Assembly (NCBI RefSeq): GCF_009902005.1
Contig: NZ_WUTT01000001.1
Coordinates: forward strand, 1,266,541 to 1,330,540
DNA: 64,000 nt
DNA from: Halomonas alimentaria
Lineage (GTDB): Bacteria; Pseudomonadota; Gammaproteobacteria; Pseudomonadales; Halomonadaceae
Direction: 5' to 3'
This document shows, one piece after another, positions 50,392-58,558 of the stretch (its first letter is position 1; every line of letters begins with the position of its first letter). A program made the translations under genes and the position numbers. The notes beneath the pieces are model-generated. The model was not told the DNA's origin, ran no database searches, and was given only the letters and a program-made list of their open reading frames with translations.

Positions 50392-51383
50392 ACCTGTTTG
50401 AAGGCATGTTCTCCGTCGTTGATCAGGCACTCGACCAGTACATTGTCAACACAGCTACTGACCTCATCGCTTACATCACTCCGATGTTTACCAGCATGTT
50501 GATCGTCTGGATTGCCATCTGGGGCTATTTGATGATGTTTGGCAAGGTCAGTGAGCCCTTGCAGGAGGGCGTTTTTCGTATCCTTCGCATCGGCTTCATC
50601 ATGACGCTGGGGCTGACGGTCGGTACCTATATGGGCGTCGTGGTGGACTTACTGGCTCACGGCCCGGAAAAGGTAGCAGCAGTCATTACGGGGTCCAATG
50701 GAGGCGCAGCGGCCATTTTGGACAGCCTGTTCTCCCGCGTTCTCGCCGTAGCTGATCAGGCCTGGGATAAAGCGGGAGTCATGAGTGGTGATTTCGGCAT
50801 GTATCTGGTGGCAATTCTGATCATGGTGTTTGGTGGTGGTGTTGCTATTGTAGTGGCGTTCCTCCTACTGGCCAGCAAGGTCGCTACCACAGTGCTGCTG
50901 GCGATTGGCCCGCTCTTTATCATCGGCCTGCTGTTTAACAGCACCCAACGATTTTTCGAGAGCTGGCTGGGCATGGTGATCAATTTCGGCATGCTGCTGG
51001 TTTTAGGTTCAGCCATTGGGCGCATGGTCATCGATGTCAGCGAAGCATTCATGAACATCGTGGAATCCTCGGCAGGCAGCATGGCCAGTATGACCACAAG
51101 CGCCTATCTGATTGCTTTTTTTGCTCTTGGAATCCTCGTGCTGAAGCAGGTGCCGGCCATTGCTTCTGCATTGGGCGGTGGTGTGGCATTGGCAACTCAG
51201 GGCGCTCTGGGCTCTGCTATGTCCGCGATGCGTCCCTCAGCCATCCGCCGTCAGTATCGCGGCGTTCAACGTGATGCACGCTTAGCAGGCAGTGCGGCAA
51301 CCTCTCCGTACCGTGGCGCCAAGTCTGCCTATCGTGCCTACCAGAAGCGTTTCGGTGCTGGCAACACGATGACAGGAGGCTAA
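50388..51383 (+). CDS. virB6: VirB6-like type IV secretion inner-membrane channel protein
   Basis: A 331-residue polytopic protein with about six helices (MLIVWIAIWGYLMMFG, GFIMTLGLTVGTYMGVVVDL, YLVAILIMVFGGGVAIVVAF, VLLAIGPLFIIGLLF, LIAFFALGILVLKQVP). The conserved TrbL/VirB6 region is near ATTVLLAIGPLFI and FESWLGMVINFG. The basic C-terminal tail is cytoplasmic. It forms part of the DNA channel. It has a 4-bp overlap with eexN. Confidence 0.9.
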   Translation: MNLFEGMFSVVDQALDQYIVNTATDLIAYITPMFTSMLIVWIAIWGYLMMFGKVSEPLQEGVFRILRIGFIMTLGLTVGTYMGVVVDLLAHGPEKVAAVITGSNGGAAAILDSLFSRVLAVADQAWDKAGVMSGDFGMYLVAILIMVFGGGVAIVVAFLLLASKVATTVLLAIGPLFIIGLLFNSTQRFFESWLGMVINFGMLLVLGSAIGRMVIDVSEAFMNIVESSAGSMASMTTSAYLIAFFALGILVLKQVPAIASALGGGVALATQGALGSAMSAMRPSAIRRQYRGVQRDARLAGSAATSPYRGAKSAYRAYQKRFGAGNTMTGG

Positions 51384-51386
51384 GTC

Positions 51387-51680
51387 ATGAATAGCAATAT
51401 CAAGTGGTTAGATATCTGGCGCGACCGAGTAGCGCGGGTAAAGCGTGGGGTGGGGCTGGTCATCTCGGGCCTGTTACTGGTGGTGGGTATCCTGTTGTCT
51501 GTGGCGTTGCTCCCTGAACTGCCTGGTTTAGTCAGCGTCGCTCTTGCTGGCGATGGCGAGGCTGCTCGTACTCTGTTTGTCTGTGTGGCCGGTATTGCTG
51601 TGTGTGTTCTCCAGTGGCTATGGCGCGCAACGATATATCCCGAGCTTCGGCGTGATCCACCTCAGAAGGAGACCTCATGA
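51387..51680 (+). CDS. Small two-helix membrane protein
   Basis: A 97-residue protein with a basic N-terminus and two membrane segments (LVISGLLLVVGILLSVALLP and LFVCVAGIAVCVLQWLW). It starts 3 bp after virB6 and overlaps the next gene by 4 bp. No family recognised; an accessory transfer role is suggested by position only. Confidence 0.6.
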   Translation: MNSNIKWLDIWRDRVARVKRGVGLVISGLLLVVGILLSVALLPELPGLVSVALAGDGEAARTLFVCVAGIAVCVLQWLWRATIYPELRRDPPQKETS

Positions 51681-51871
51681 GCTACCGGCGCTTGACACCC
51701 GAAGAGATCGAGGACCTGCGAGCTGAGATGCGCGCTTCTGGACAGTGGATGAAAGCTGAGCTGGCCAAGCGTCGCCGAGAGCATGGTGAGACGGGTGCGG
51801 TAGAGACAAGTGCCTCCCCTATTACTAATGGCGAAGCCTCCCGATCAGCCCCAGGCGACGAGCAGTTTTGA
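51677..51871 (+). CDS. Small charged hypothetical protein
   Basis: A 64-residue soluble protein, helical at first (TPEEIEDLRAEMRASGQWMK) with a low-complexity tail. It has an ATGA overlap with the upstream gene. Its 3' end contains the first copy of a 20-bp direct repeat (51820-51839), so the C-terminus may be constrained by DNA function. Confidence 0.5.
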   Translation: MSYRRLTPEEIEDLRAEMRASGQWMKAELAKRRREHGETGAVETSASPITNGEASRSAPGDEQF

Positions 51872-51905
51872 GACAGGTCTGTCCGTATTGCTAATGGCGA
51901 AGCCT
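51820..51905. repeat. 20-bp direct repeat pair
   Basis: TATTACTAATGGCGAAGCCT (51820-51839) recurs at 51886-51905 with one change (ACTAA to GCTAA). It marks the left edge of a 435-bp noncoding zone (51872-52306). Confidence 0.65.
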
Positions 51906-51951
51906 AACGCGTATCCCCGTGCTTGATAGCCTCGCCCGAGAAGCAGCCATT

Positions 51952-52008
51952 TTTCTTACGTACGAAAAGATTGGATGGGTTTGGGGCTAGGGCAGGATTC
52001 GCGAAGTG
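51952..52008. repeat. 57-bp direct repeat, copy 1
   Basis: It begins with the palindrome-like TTTCTTACGTACGAAA and ends in GGCAGGATTCGCGAAGTG. Copies 2 and 3 start 117 and 226 bp later. The zone before the MobC-like gene is a natural place for an oriT or regulatory array. Confidence 0.85.
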
Positions 52009-52068
52009 CCGGCACATGGTACCGCCGCCCTGAGTTGATCGCGCCCGAAGAGGGGGGCGGAGTCAAAA

Positions 52069-52125
52069 TTTCTTACGTACGAAAAGTGTGGGTGGTTTTG
52101 AGGCTAGGGCAGGATTCGCGAAGTG
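52069..52125. repeat. 57-bp direct repeat, copy 2
   Basis: Same architecture as copy 1, with identical 16-bp head and identical GGCTAGGGCAGGATTCGCG tail core; the middle 15 bases vary. Confidence 0.85.
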
Positions 52126-52177
52126 CTAGCAAAACGTACCAAGGCCCAGTAGTAGCCATCGTGGCAAGTTGGAGAAA

Positions 52178-52234
52178 TTTCTTACGTACGAAAAGTGAGG
52201 GTGATTTTGGGGCTAGGGCAGGATTCGCAAAGTG
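52178..52234. repeat. 57-bp direct repeat, copy 3
   Basis: Same head TTTCTTACGTACGAAA; the tail reads GGATTCGCAAAGTG with one change. It ends 73 bp before the MobC-like start. Confidence 0.85.
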
Positions 52235-52306
52235 GTACCGGTTGCCGGCACCCTGCTGGCATTTGGTACCAAATTCGAGAGTCAGCGCGTGATGCAGGAT
52301 GACGAG

Positions 52307-52837
52307 ATGACAGAAACAGCAGTAGTCAAGACCAGGCTGACGCCTGGCGAGAAGGAAGCCTGGCAGCGTCTGTGTGAGGCATCTGGCCGTTCGGAGTCAG
52401 ACGTACTACGAGAGATGATCCAGCGCGTATGTGGAGAGAGCATCGCCGAAGAAGGGCGAGATATGATGCGAGGTCCAAAGTCTTGCAAGTTATCGATTCG
52501 GCTGACTCGTCAAGAGCAGGAGTTGATTACAGAGCGTGCCGCTTACGAGGGCTTTCCGAATCGCACTCGCTGGGCTTCGGCGCTGATTCGGGCGACGCTG
52601 CTACGCCAGCCGGTCATGAACGAAGAAGAGCGCTTGGCCTTGATCCAAGCATCTTTCGCACTGACCGACGTCATTGAAAACGCGGGCGGCACCCAGCTGG
52701 GTTTACCTCGCATACGGATTAAGGGGCAGGGCCGGGGAGAAATCAGCATCAAGGAACTACAGGACAGAGTCTGTGAGGTTAACGAGCGCGTGATAGCACT
52801 GGTCTCCGGTGGGCGCAAGCGTTGGAACCTGGTTTGA
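52307..52837 (+). CDS. MobC/relaxosome accessory-like DNA-binding protein
   Basis: A 176-residue protein from ATG 52307 (MTETAVVKTRLTPGEKEAW), with AGGA 7 bases upstream; ATG 52292 is an alternative. Two ribbon-helix-helix-like segments are seen: VKTRLTPGEKEAWQRLCEAS with SESDVLREMIQRV, and CKLSIRLTRQEQELITERAA with RTRWASALIRATLL. This matches mobilization proteins of the MobC type that bind near oriT and recruit a relaxase. No relaxase gene was found in the window. The 57-bp repeats directly upstream would be its natural target (inference). Confidence 0.65.
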   Translation: MTETAVVKTRLTPGEKEAWQRLCEASGRSESDVLREMIQRVCGESIAEEGRDMMRGPKSCKLSIRLTRQEQELITERAAYEGFPNRTRWASALIRATLLRQPVMNEEERLALIQASFALTDVIENAGGTQLGLPRIRIKGQGRGEISIKELQDRVCEVNERVIALVSGGRKRWNLV

Positions 52838-52853
52838 GCATAGGAGAATGGAA

Positions 52854-53123
52854 ATGCCTAGATATAGCTTCAAGGTCGACCCGTGCCCTCCGGAGGAAGG
52901 CTATGGCTGGGTCCTGAGGTACTTTGAAGATGATTGGGAGATCCCAGGCTACGAGCTGTTTTTGGCACCCCAGGACGTTGAGTGGATGAAAGAAGTTGAA
53001 TTTGATAATGCACGGTTTTCAGGTGAGCTATGGGTAGAAGAGATGGTTTCAGATGTGGGGGTTGAGGCTTCGTCTAGATCTGAAAAAGAGCCGGATTTCC
53101 CTCAGCTTGATCTTAAGTTTTGA
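52854..53123 (+). CDS. Small acidic hypothetical protein
   Basis: An 89-residue protein. Start ATG 52854 (MPRYSFKVDP) has AGGAGA six bases before; the ATG at 52848 touches that site. It is rich in Asp/Glu and aromatic residues (GYGWVLRYFEDDWEIPGYEL). It has no membrane part and no known motif. It follows the MobC-like gene by 16 bp. Base composition turns AT-rich here. Confidence 0.5.
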   Translation: MPRYSFKVDPCPPEEGYGWVLRYFEDDWEIPGYELFLAPQDVEWMKEVEFDNARFSGELWVEEMVSDVGVEASSRSEKEPDFPQLDLKF

Positions 53124-53241
53124 TAGCAAACACCTTGCTTGCTTGGGGGTTGGGGGTGTTAAGTGCAATTAAAAATGTGACGGTTGACTGTGGTGGCAGT
53201 CTTTTGAGGTTTGGCTTGTTGTTTTTTTGTGAGGTGAGGTG

Positions 53242-53907
53242 ATGCTCTCTATGTTAGTAGGCTTTGTTAGCGATCCTGTGGCTCAGTTTTTGGCGCTAGT
53301 GGTTATGTTGATCGCATGGGTCTTGTTTAGTCTTGTTCCCGATTGGCAGGATAGAAAAAGGTTGGCATCATCGAAAGTTTTTGATGATCTGTGCGAAGCA
53401 TTTGTTAAATACAGTTCTGGAAGTGCAGGAGATATAGAGAGGGCTAGGCTTGAGTTTGCTGCAGAGAAGTTTTGTAAGCGCCATTTGAATCATCGCTTAG
53501 TTGCGATTGCATTTTTCTCAGATAGTGCACTATCTGTCTTGATGGATATGAGTAAAGTTGCTGGGGAAATAAAGTTTGAGAGCTTTAAGTTTTCCGCCAA
53601 AAGAAAAGGGGGTGGCTTTCCGAGCAGGCGTGATGGTGAAAGGATTCTTAGTGCTGGGAAGTGGTTTTATATGCTGTTCGTTTTATTGCTGGCTGTTGGT
53701 TATGTTTTGCTGGTTGTTCCTGGTTTCACAAGCAAATCAGCTGTTGGGCTGATGACTATTTCTTCACTTCCTTTTGTTTTGTCAATGATCTTGTCATTCA
53801 AGGCGTCAAGGGTTTATAGGTTGGCGAGAGTGGGTGAGTGTATAGAGAGTAATAATATTAACTTAACTTTACATGCTGAGAAGAAGGAGGAACCTCAGCT
53901 GTGTTAG
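53242..53907 (+). CDS. Hypothetical membrane protein, AT-rich
   Basis: A 221-residue protein with one helix at the N-terminus (FLALVVMLIAWVLFSLVP), a soluble middle of about 100 residues and two helices near the end (WFYMLFVLLLAVGYVLLVVP, LMTISSLPFVLSMILSF). A GTG one codon upstream is an alternative start. It is clearly less GC-rich than its neighbours, suggesting separate acquisition. No family recognised. It lies just before the restriction locus, so a defence-related or cargo role is possible. Confidence 0.55.
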   Translation: MLSMLVGFVSDPVAQFLALVVMLIAWVLFSLVPDWQDRKRLASSKVFDDLCEAFVKYSSGSAGDIERARLEFAAEKFCKRHLNHRLVAIAFFSDSALSVLMDMSKVAGEIKFESFKFSAKRKGGGFPSRRDGERILSAGKWFYMLFVLLLAVGYVLLVVPGFTSKSAVGLMTISSLPFVLSMILSFKASRVYRLARVGECIESNNINLTLHAEKKEEPQLC

Positions 53908-54046
53908 AGATTGAATAATCACCGAAGATTTGAGCATCCTCGGCCACAACATGGATACTTTCGAAGGCTGGGCTGCTGTCAGCCCGGCCTCCCGTGTATG
54001 ATGCCTCCCAATCAGTTCTGAATCGCACAAAACGTGGGGAAGCATC

Positions 54047-56026
54047 GTGAACACGGAGAGTCACTCTCAGCTGGCGGCCTTCATCTGGTCCGTGGCGGAC
54101 CTGCTGCGCGGCGACTTCAGGCAGTCCCAGTACGGCCGCATCATCCTGCCCTTCACCCTACTGCGCCGCCTGGAGTGCGTGCTGGAGCCCACCAAGGACG
54201 CGGTGCTCCGCGAAGCCCAAGCCCATCAGGCCAAGCCCGAGGCGGTGCGCGAGAAGCTGCTGCTGCGTGCGGCGGATCAGCCGTTCTTCAACGCCTCGCC
54301 GCTGGCCCTGGGCACACTCTCCGACACCCAAACCGCCGACGACCTGATGAGCTACGTGCAGTCGTTCAGTCAGGACGCCCGGGAGATCTTCGAGCACTTC
54401 GATTTCGAGGGATTCGTACAGCAGCTTGGTGCCAGTAACCTGCTCTACCAGGTGGTGCAGCGCTTCGCCGCCATCGACATGAGCCCGCAGTGGCTCTCCA
54501 ACTACGGCATGGGTCTGGTGTTCGAGGAGCTGATCCGCAAATTTGCCGAAAGCTCTAATGACACGGCGGGGGAGCACTTCACCCCGCGCGACATCGTCCA
54601 CCTGACTACCTCGCTGGTGCTCACCGGCCAGGACGACAAGCTGCGTCCCCACGGCATCGTCACCGTCTACGACCCCACGGCTGGTACCGGTGGCTTCCTT
54701 TCCGAGAGCGACGAGTACATCCAGCAAGTCAGCCGGGACGTCACTGTCTCGCTGCATGGCCAGGAGCTCAACCCAGAGTCCTACGCCATCTGCAAGGCCG
54801 ACATGCTGATCAAGGGCCAGGCGGTGGAGCAGATCAAGCTCGGCAATACCCTCAATGACGACCAGCTCCCCGCCGAACGCTTCGACTACATGCTCTCCAA
54901 CCCGCCGTTCGGTGTGGAGTGGAAGAAGGTACAGAAAGAGGTTGCCGCCGAGCACAAGCAGAAGGGCTACGATGGCCGCTTCGGCCCCGGCCTGCCGCGG
55001 GTCTCCGATGGTTCGCTGCTGTTCCTAATGCACCTGGTGAGCAAGATGCGCTCCCGCCAGGAGGGAGGCTCACGTATCGGCATCATCCTCAACGGCTCGC
55101 CACTGTTCACCGGCGGCGCCGGCAGCGGCGAGTCCGAGATCCGCCGCTACCTGCTGCAGCACGATCTGGTGGAGGCTATCGTCGGCTTGCCCACCGACAT
55201 GTTCTATAACACCGGTATCGCCACCTACGTGTGGATCCTCTCCAATCACAAGCCCGCCGAGCGCCGTGGCCAGGTGCAGTTGATCAACGCCACCGGCCGG
55301 GCCAGCAAGATGCGCAAGTCGCTGGGCAGCAAGCGCCAGTTCGTCGCCGACCGCGACATCGACGAGATCGTTCGCCTCTACGGCGCCTTCGAGGAGAGCG
55401 AGGAGAGCAAGCGCTTCCCGGTTGAGGCCTTCGGCTACCGGCGCATCACCGTGGAGCGCCCGCTGCGTCTCAACTTCCAGGCCAGCCCCGAGCGCCTGGC
55501 GCGACTCGATGACGAGAAGCCGATCCAGAAGCTGGAGGAGGGCGAGCGCGAGGCCCTCAAGGCCGCCTGTGCCACCCTGGACCCGGAGCAGGTGTTCACC
55601 AACCGCAACGCCTTCACCAAGGCGCTGCAGGCCGCCATCAAGGCGGCAGGCCTCAAGGTCGGCGCCCCGGTGCAGAAGGCGATCCTGGGTGCTCTCTCCG
55701 AGCGCGACTCCGAGGCGGAAATCTGCCTGGACAAGAAGGGGGACCCCGAGCCCGACAGCGGCCTGCGTGACTTTGAAAACGTGCCACTGGACGAGTCGGT
55801 CTATGACTATTTCGAGCGTGAGGTGAAGCCCCACGTCCCCGATGCTTGGATCGACGAGGGCAAGCGTGACCCGCTGGATGGCCGCATCGGCATCGTCGGC
55901 TTCGAGATCCCCTTCAACCGGCACTTCTACCAGTTCACGCCGCCGCGCCCGCTGGAGGAGATCGATGCCGACCTCAAGGCCTGCACCGACCGGATCAAGC
56001 AGATGATTGAGGAGCTGTCGGCATGA
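54047..56026 (+). CDS. hsdM: Type I restriction-modification DNA methyltransferase
   Basis: A 659-residue N6-adenine methyltransferase. GTG start at 54047 has GGGGA at 54036-54040. The N-terminal HsdM_N domain ([20 protein letters not shown]) is followed by [10 protein letters not shown], the SAM motif [11 protein letters not shown] (209-218) and the catalytic motif IV NPPF (285-288). It methylates host DNA at the site chosen by HsdS. GC content returns to chromosomal level. The gap before it (53908-54046) holds a GGGCTG-CTGT-CAGCCC hairpin and a possible -10 TATGAT at 53997. Confidence 0.96.
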   Translation: MNTESHSQLAAFIWSVADLLRGDFRQSQYGRIILPFTLLRRLECVLEPTKDAVLREAQAHQAKPEAVREKLLLRAADQPFFNASPLALGTLSDTQTADDLMSYVQSFSQDAREIFEHFDFEGFVQQLGASNLLYQVVQRFAAIDMSPQWLSNYGMGLVFEELIRKFAESSNDTAGEHFTPRDIVHLTTSLVLTGQDDKLRPHGIVTVYDPTAGTGGFLSESDEYIQQVSRDVTVSLHGQELNPESYAICKADMLIKGQAVEQIKLGNTLNDDQLPAERFDYMLSNPPFGVEWKKVQKEVAAEHKQKGYDGRFGPGLPRVSDGSLLFLMHLVSKMRSRQEGGSRIGIILNGSPLFTGGAGSGESEIRRYLLQHDLVEAIVGLPTDMFYNTGIATYVWILSNHKPAERRGQVQLINATGRASKMRKSLGSKRQFVADRDIDEIVRLYGAFEESEESKRFPVEAFGYRRITVERPLRLNFQASPERLARLDDEKPIQKLEEGEREALKAACATLDPEQVFTNRNAFTKALQAAIKAAGLKVGAPVQKAILGALSERDSEAEICLDKKGDPEPDSGLRDFENVPLDESVYDYFEREVKPHVPDAWIDEGKRDPLDGRIGIVGFEIPFNRHFYQFTPPRPLEEIDADLKACTDRIKQMIEELSA

Positions 56027-56061
56027 GGAAGGGCGCCGCTCAGCCTTGTCTTGCACAGTCA

Positions 56062-56090
56062 TTGACAGTGAAAGGGACATGCCCTAGCAT
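56062..56090 (+). promoter_or_regulatory. Promoter for a small RNA between hsdM and the abi gene
   Basis: Consensus -35 TTGACA (56062-56067), exactly 17 bp, then TAGCAT (56085-56090). The -10 lies inside a 7-4-7 inverted repeat GACATGCCCTAGCATGTC (56076-56093), which could be an operator. The predicted start is near 56097. Confidence 0.65.
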
Positions 56091-56096
56091 GTCGGG

Positions 56097-56145
56097 TAAC
56101 ACACCCGCCATGCCTCTCACTGAAGCACACTTTGGCGGGTTTTTT
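56097..56145 (+). ncRNA. Candidate abiF-type small RNA
   Basis: About 49 nt from the predicted start to the T-run. ACCCGCCA (56103-56110) pairs with TGGCGGGT (56133-56140) and is followed by TTTTTT, enclosing a 22-nt loop. It ends 17 bp before the Abi_2/AbiF start. A conserved structured RNA upstream of abiF genes is described (the abiF motif), and AbiF-RNA pairs have been proposed as toxin-antitoxin units (recalled). Whether this is a separate RNA or a leader ended by attenuation cannot be read here. Confidence 0.6.
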
Positions 56146-56162
56146 GTGTCCGGAGGTCGAGC

Positions 56163-57173
56163 ATGAGCGACTTCCACAAGCCCGCGCACAGCATTGATGA
56201 GCAGATCGCGACGCTATGCAGCCGTGGCCTGGCGATACCCGACGAGGCTCGGGTGCGTCACTATCTGGCCAATATCAGCTATTTCCGTCTTTCAGCCTAC
56301 ACGCGTCCCTTCTACCAGCCAGGCCTCCAGGAGCATCGTTTTCTGGAGGGCACCTCCTTCGAGGATGTGCTGAGGCTCTATGTGTTCGATCGTGAGCTCC
56401 GCCTGCTGCTGCTTGATGCCATCGAACGGCTGGAAGTCGCGCTACGCGCTCAGTTGACCAACACCCTAGCTGAGCACCATGGCCCTCACGGCTACCTGGA
56501 TCCTGAAATCTTCGACACCCGCTACAATCATGGGTGGTTGTTGGATAAGTTGGATCCAGATAACAACCGTAAGAAAAAGAATAAGGGCGATAAATCCCAG
56601 CCCGACATTGAGCCCTTTCTTAAGCACTACCGTAAGCGCTATACGGCAGCACCAAATCAGCCACCTATCTGGATGGCGATGGAGCTGCTTACTTTCAAGG
56701 AAGTTTCAATCTTGCTTGAAAACTTACGGCGTTCAGAAGATACCCAGCGTATCGAGCGGCACTTCGGCTGGAAGATGCCAGTGCTGAGATCCTGGTTCCG
56801 CAGCCTGTCCGATCTGCGCAACGTCTGCGCTCACCATGGCCGAGTGTGGAATCGAGAGTTCGGTAGCCGCCCCGAGATGCCAAGAAAGGTTCCGGCCGGC
56901 TGGCCGAGCATCCCTGGTAGCATCGAGACGGGGTCTCATGAGCACCCCGAGCAGCGTCTCGATCCGCGTAGGCGCCTGTATCTACAACTCGTGGTGATCG
57001 AGTCGCTGATGCAGGTCGTGTCGCCCACCAGTCAGTGGGCCGAGCGGTTGGTGACACTGCTGGACCATTACCCTCAGGTCTCACGTCCACATATGGGCTT
57101 CCCTGGACATTGGGATACGGAGCCTTTCTGGCGAGAAGCAGTGATGAACGCAAGAGAGGGGGCAAAGGCATGA
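56163..57173 (+). CDS. Abi_2/AbiF-family abortive infection protein (HEPN)
   Basis: A 336-residue protein; GGAGG lies 5 bases before the ATG. The Abi_2 domain starts with SIDEQIATLCSRGLAIPDEA and ARVRHYLANISYFRLSAYTR, continuing through FDRELRLLLLDAIERLEVAL. The HEPN ribonuclease motif R-x4-H is R219-H224 in SLSDLRNVCAHHGRVWN. Such proteins are thought to cleave RNA and stop growth on phage infection. It overlaps hsdS by 4 bp, tying its expression to the restriction system. The preceding terminator-like hairpin would limit read-through from hsdM. Confidence 0.88.
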   Translation: MSDFHKPAHSIDEQIATLCSRGLAIPDEARVRHYLANISYFRLSAYTRPFYQPGLQEHRFLEGTSFEDVLRLYVFDRELRLLLLDAIERLEVALRAQLTNTLAEHHGPHGYLDPEIFDTRYNHGWLLDKLDPDNNRKKKNKGDKSQPDIEPFLKHYRKRYTAAPNQPPIWMAMELLTFKEVSILLENLRRSEDTQRIERHFGWKMPVLRSWFRSLSDLRNVCAHHGRVWNREFGSRPEMPRKVPAGWPSIPGSIETGSHEHPEQRLDPRRRLYLQLVVIESLMQVVSPTSQWAERLVTLLDHYPQVSRPHMGFPGHWDTEPFWREAVMNAREGAKA

Positions 57174-58558
57174 CTTTCCCGAAATACCCCGAATACAAGG
57201 ACTCCGGCGTCGAGTGGCTGGGGGAGGTGCCGGCGCATTGGAACCACGGCAAGGTTCGCTATTTCGCCAAACTAGAGTCTGGTCATACTCCTAGCCGCAA
57301 CAAGCCAGAGTACTGGGAGAACTGTACCGTTCCTTGGTTCACGCTATCGGATGTATGGAAAATACGGTCTGGACTTACCAAGGTCGTGTATGAGACGAAA
57401 GAGAAGGTTAGCGAGCTAGGGTTGGCTAACTCATCAGCACGCCTGTTGCCCGCGGATACTGTGATTCTTTCCCGAACAGCATCTGTTGGATACTCGGCGA
57501 TTCTTGGTAAGCCAATGGCTACTACTCAGGATTTTGCCAACTGGATTTGTGGGAAAAAATTATTTCCAGAGTATTTGTTGTCAGTGTTCAGGGCAATGAA
57601 ATCTGAGTTTTCTCGCATGATGATGGGGTCGACGCACAAAACCATCTATATGCCTGATATTGCAGAGCTGTACTGTGCTATTCCGCCAATGCACGAGCAA
57701 TATAAAATAGTTACCTTTCTCGATTATGAAGCTGCCCGCATCGATGCCTTGGTGGAAGAGCAGCAGCGCCTGATCAAGCTGCTCAAGGAAAAGCGCCAGG
57801 CTGTGATCTCCCACGCCGTCACCAAGGGGATCGATCCTGACGTGCCGATGAAGGATTCCGGGGTGGAGTGGCTTGGCAAAGTTCCGGCCCATTGGAATCA
57901 TGGCAAGGTTCGCTATTTTGCTAAGTTAGAATCTGGACACACCCCCAGCCGCAACAAGCCCGAGTTTTGGGAAAACTGCACTATTCCTTGGTTTACGCTC
58001 GCTGATGTATGGAAAATCCGGTCTGGCAGCACCAGGTTTGTGCATGAGACAAAAGAGAAGGTGAGTGCCCTTGGGCTTGCCAACTCATCTGCGCGTCTAT
58101 TGCCAGTCGGTACCGTGATATTGTCGAGAACAGCATCAGTTGGATATTCAGCGATATTGGGCAAGCCAATGGCTACTACTCAGGATTTTGCCAACTGGGT
58201 TTGTAAAGAGGAATTGCAGCCTGAGTATCTGTTAGCAGTCTTCAGATCAATGAAGTCTGAATTTTCTCGCATGATGATGGGGTCAACTCACAAAACTATT
58301 TATATGCCAGATATTGCTGAGCTATATTGTGCAGTACCACCAATAACTGAGCAAGCTGAAATAGTTGCTTTTCTTGATAAAGAAACAGCCCGGATCGACG
58401 CCTTGGTGGAAGAAGGTGAGTCAGCCATCAAGTTGCTCCAGGAGCGCCGTTCGGCCCTGATTTCCGCCACCGTGACCGGGAAGATCGATGTGCGCGGCTG
58501 GCAGCCACCTACGGACTCAACGGCATCCACTGAGGCAGCCCAAACGGAGGTGGTATGA
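57170..58558 (+). CDS. hsdS: Type I restriction specificity subunit with twin recognition domains
   Basis: A 462-residue protein from ATG 57170 (MTFPKYPEYKDSGVEWLG). Two target-recognition domains, each followed by a helical spacer (ARIDALVEEQQRLIKLLKEK and ARIDALVEEGESAIKLLQER), form the usual HsdS layout. Unusually the two halves are nearly the same: about 177 residues from VPAHWNHGKVRYFAKLESGH align with roughly 25 differences by eye. Normal HsdS proteins have unrelated halves that read different half-sites. It is coupled to the abi gene upstream and the GIY-YIG gene downstream by ATGA overlaps. Confidence 0.93.
   Translation: MTFPKYPEYKDSGVEWLGEVPAHWNHGKVRYFAKLESGHTPSRNKPEYWENCTVPWFTLSDVWKIRSGLTKVVYETKEKVSELGLANSSARLLPADTVILSRTASVGYSAILGKPMATTQDFANWICGKKLFPEYLLSVFRAMKSEFSRMMMGSTHKTIYMPDIAELYCAIPPMHEQYKIVTFLDYEAARIDALVEEQQRLIKLLKEKRQAVISHAVTKGIDPDVPMKDSGVEWLGKVPAHWNHGKVRYFAKLESGHTPSRNKPEFWENCTIPWFTLADVWKIRSGSTRFVHETKEKVSALGLANSSARLLPVGTVILSRTASVGYSAILGKPMATTQDFANWVCKEELQPEYLLAVFRSMKSEFSRMMMGSTHKTIYMPDIAELYCAVPPITEQAEIVAFLDKETARIDALVEEGESAIKLLQERRSALISATVTGKIDVRGWQPPTDSTASTEAAQTEVV

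Noticed and set aside
51952..52234. CRISPR array
   Set aside because: Only three units, each 57 bp with a variable centre, uneven gaps of 60 and 52 bp, and no cas genes. They are better read as direct repeats near a mob gene.
51975..52292. Protein of about 105 residues reading across the 57-bp repeats
   Set aside because: The frame exists because the repeats lack stops. It yields a repeated GQDSRSA string in two copies but not the third, and has no good ribosome site.
56076..56093. Palindrome GACATGC-CCTA-GCATGTC as part of the small RNA structure
   Set aside because: With the consensus -35 at 56062 the transcript would start after it, so an operator over the -10 is more likely. This would change if the real start is further upstream.
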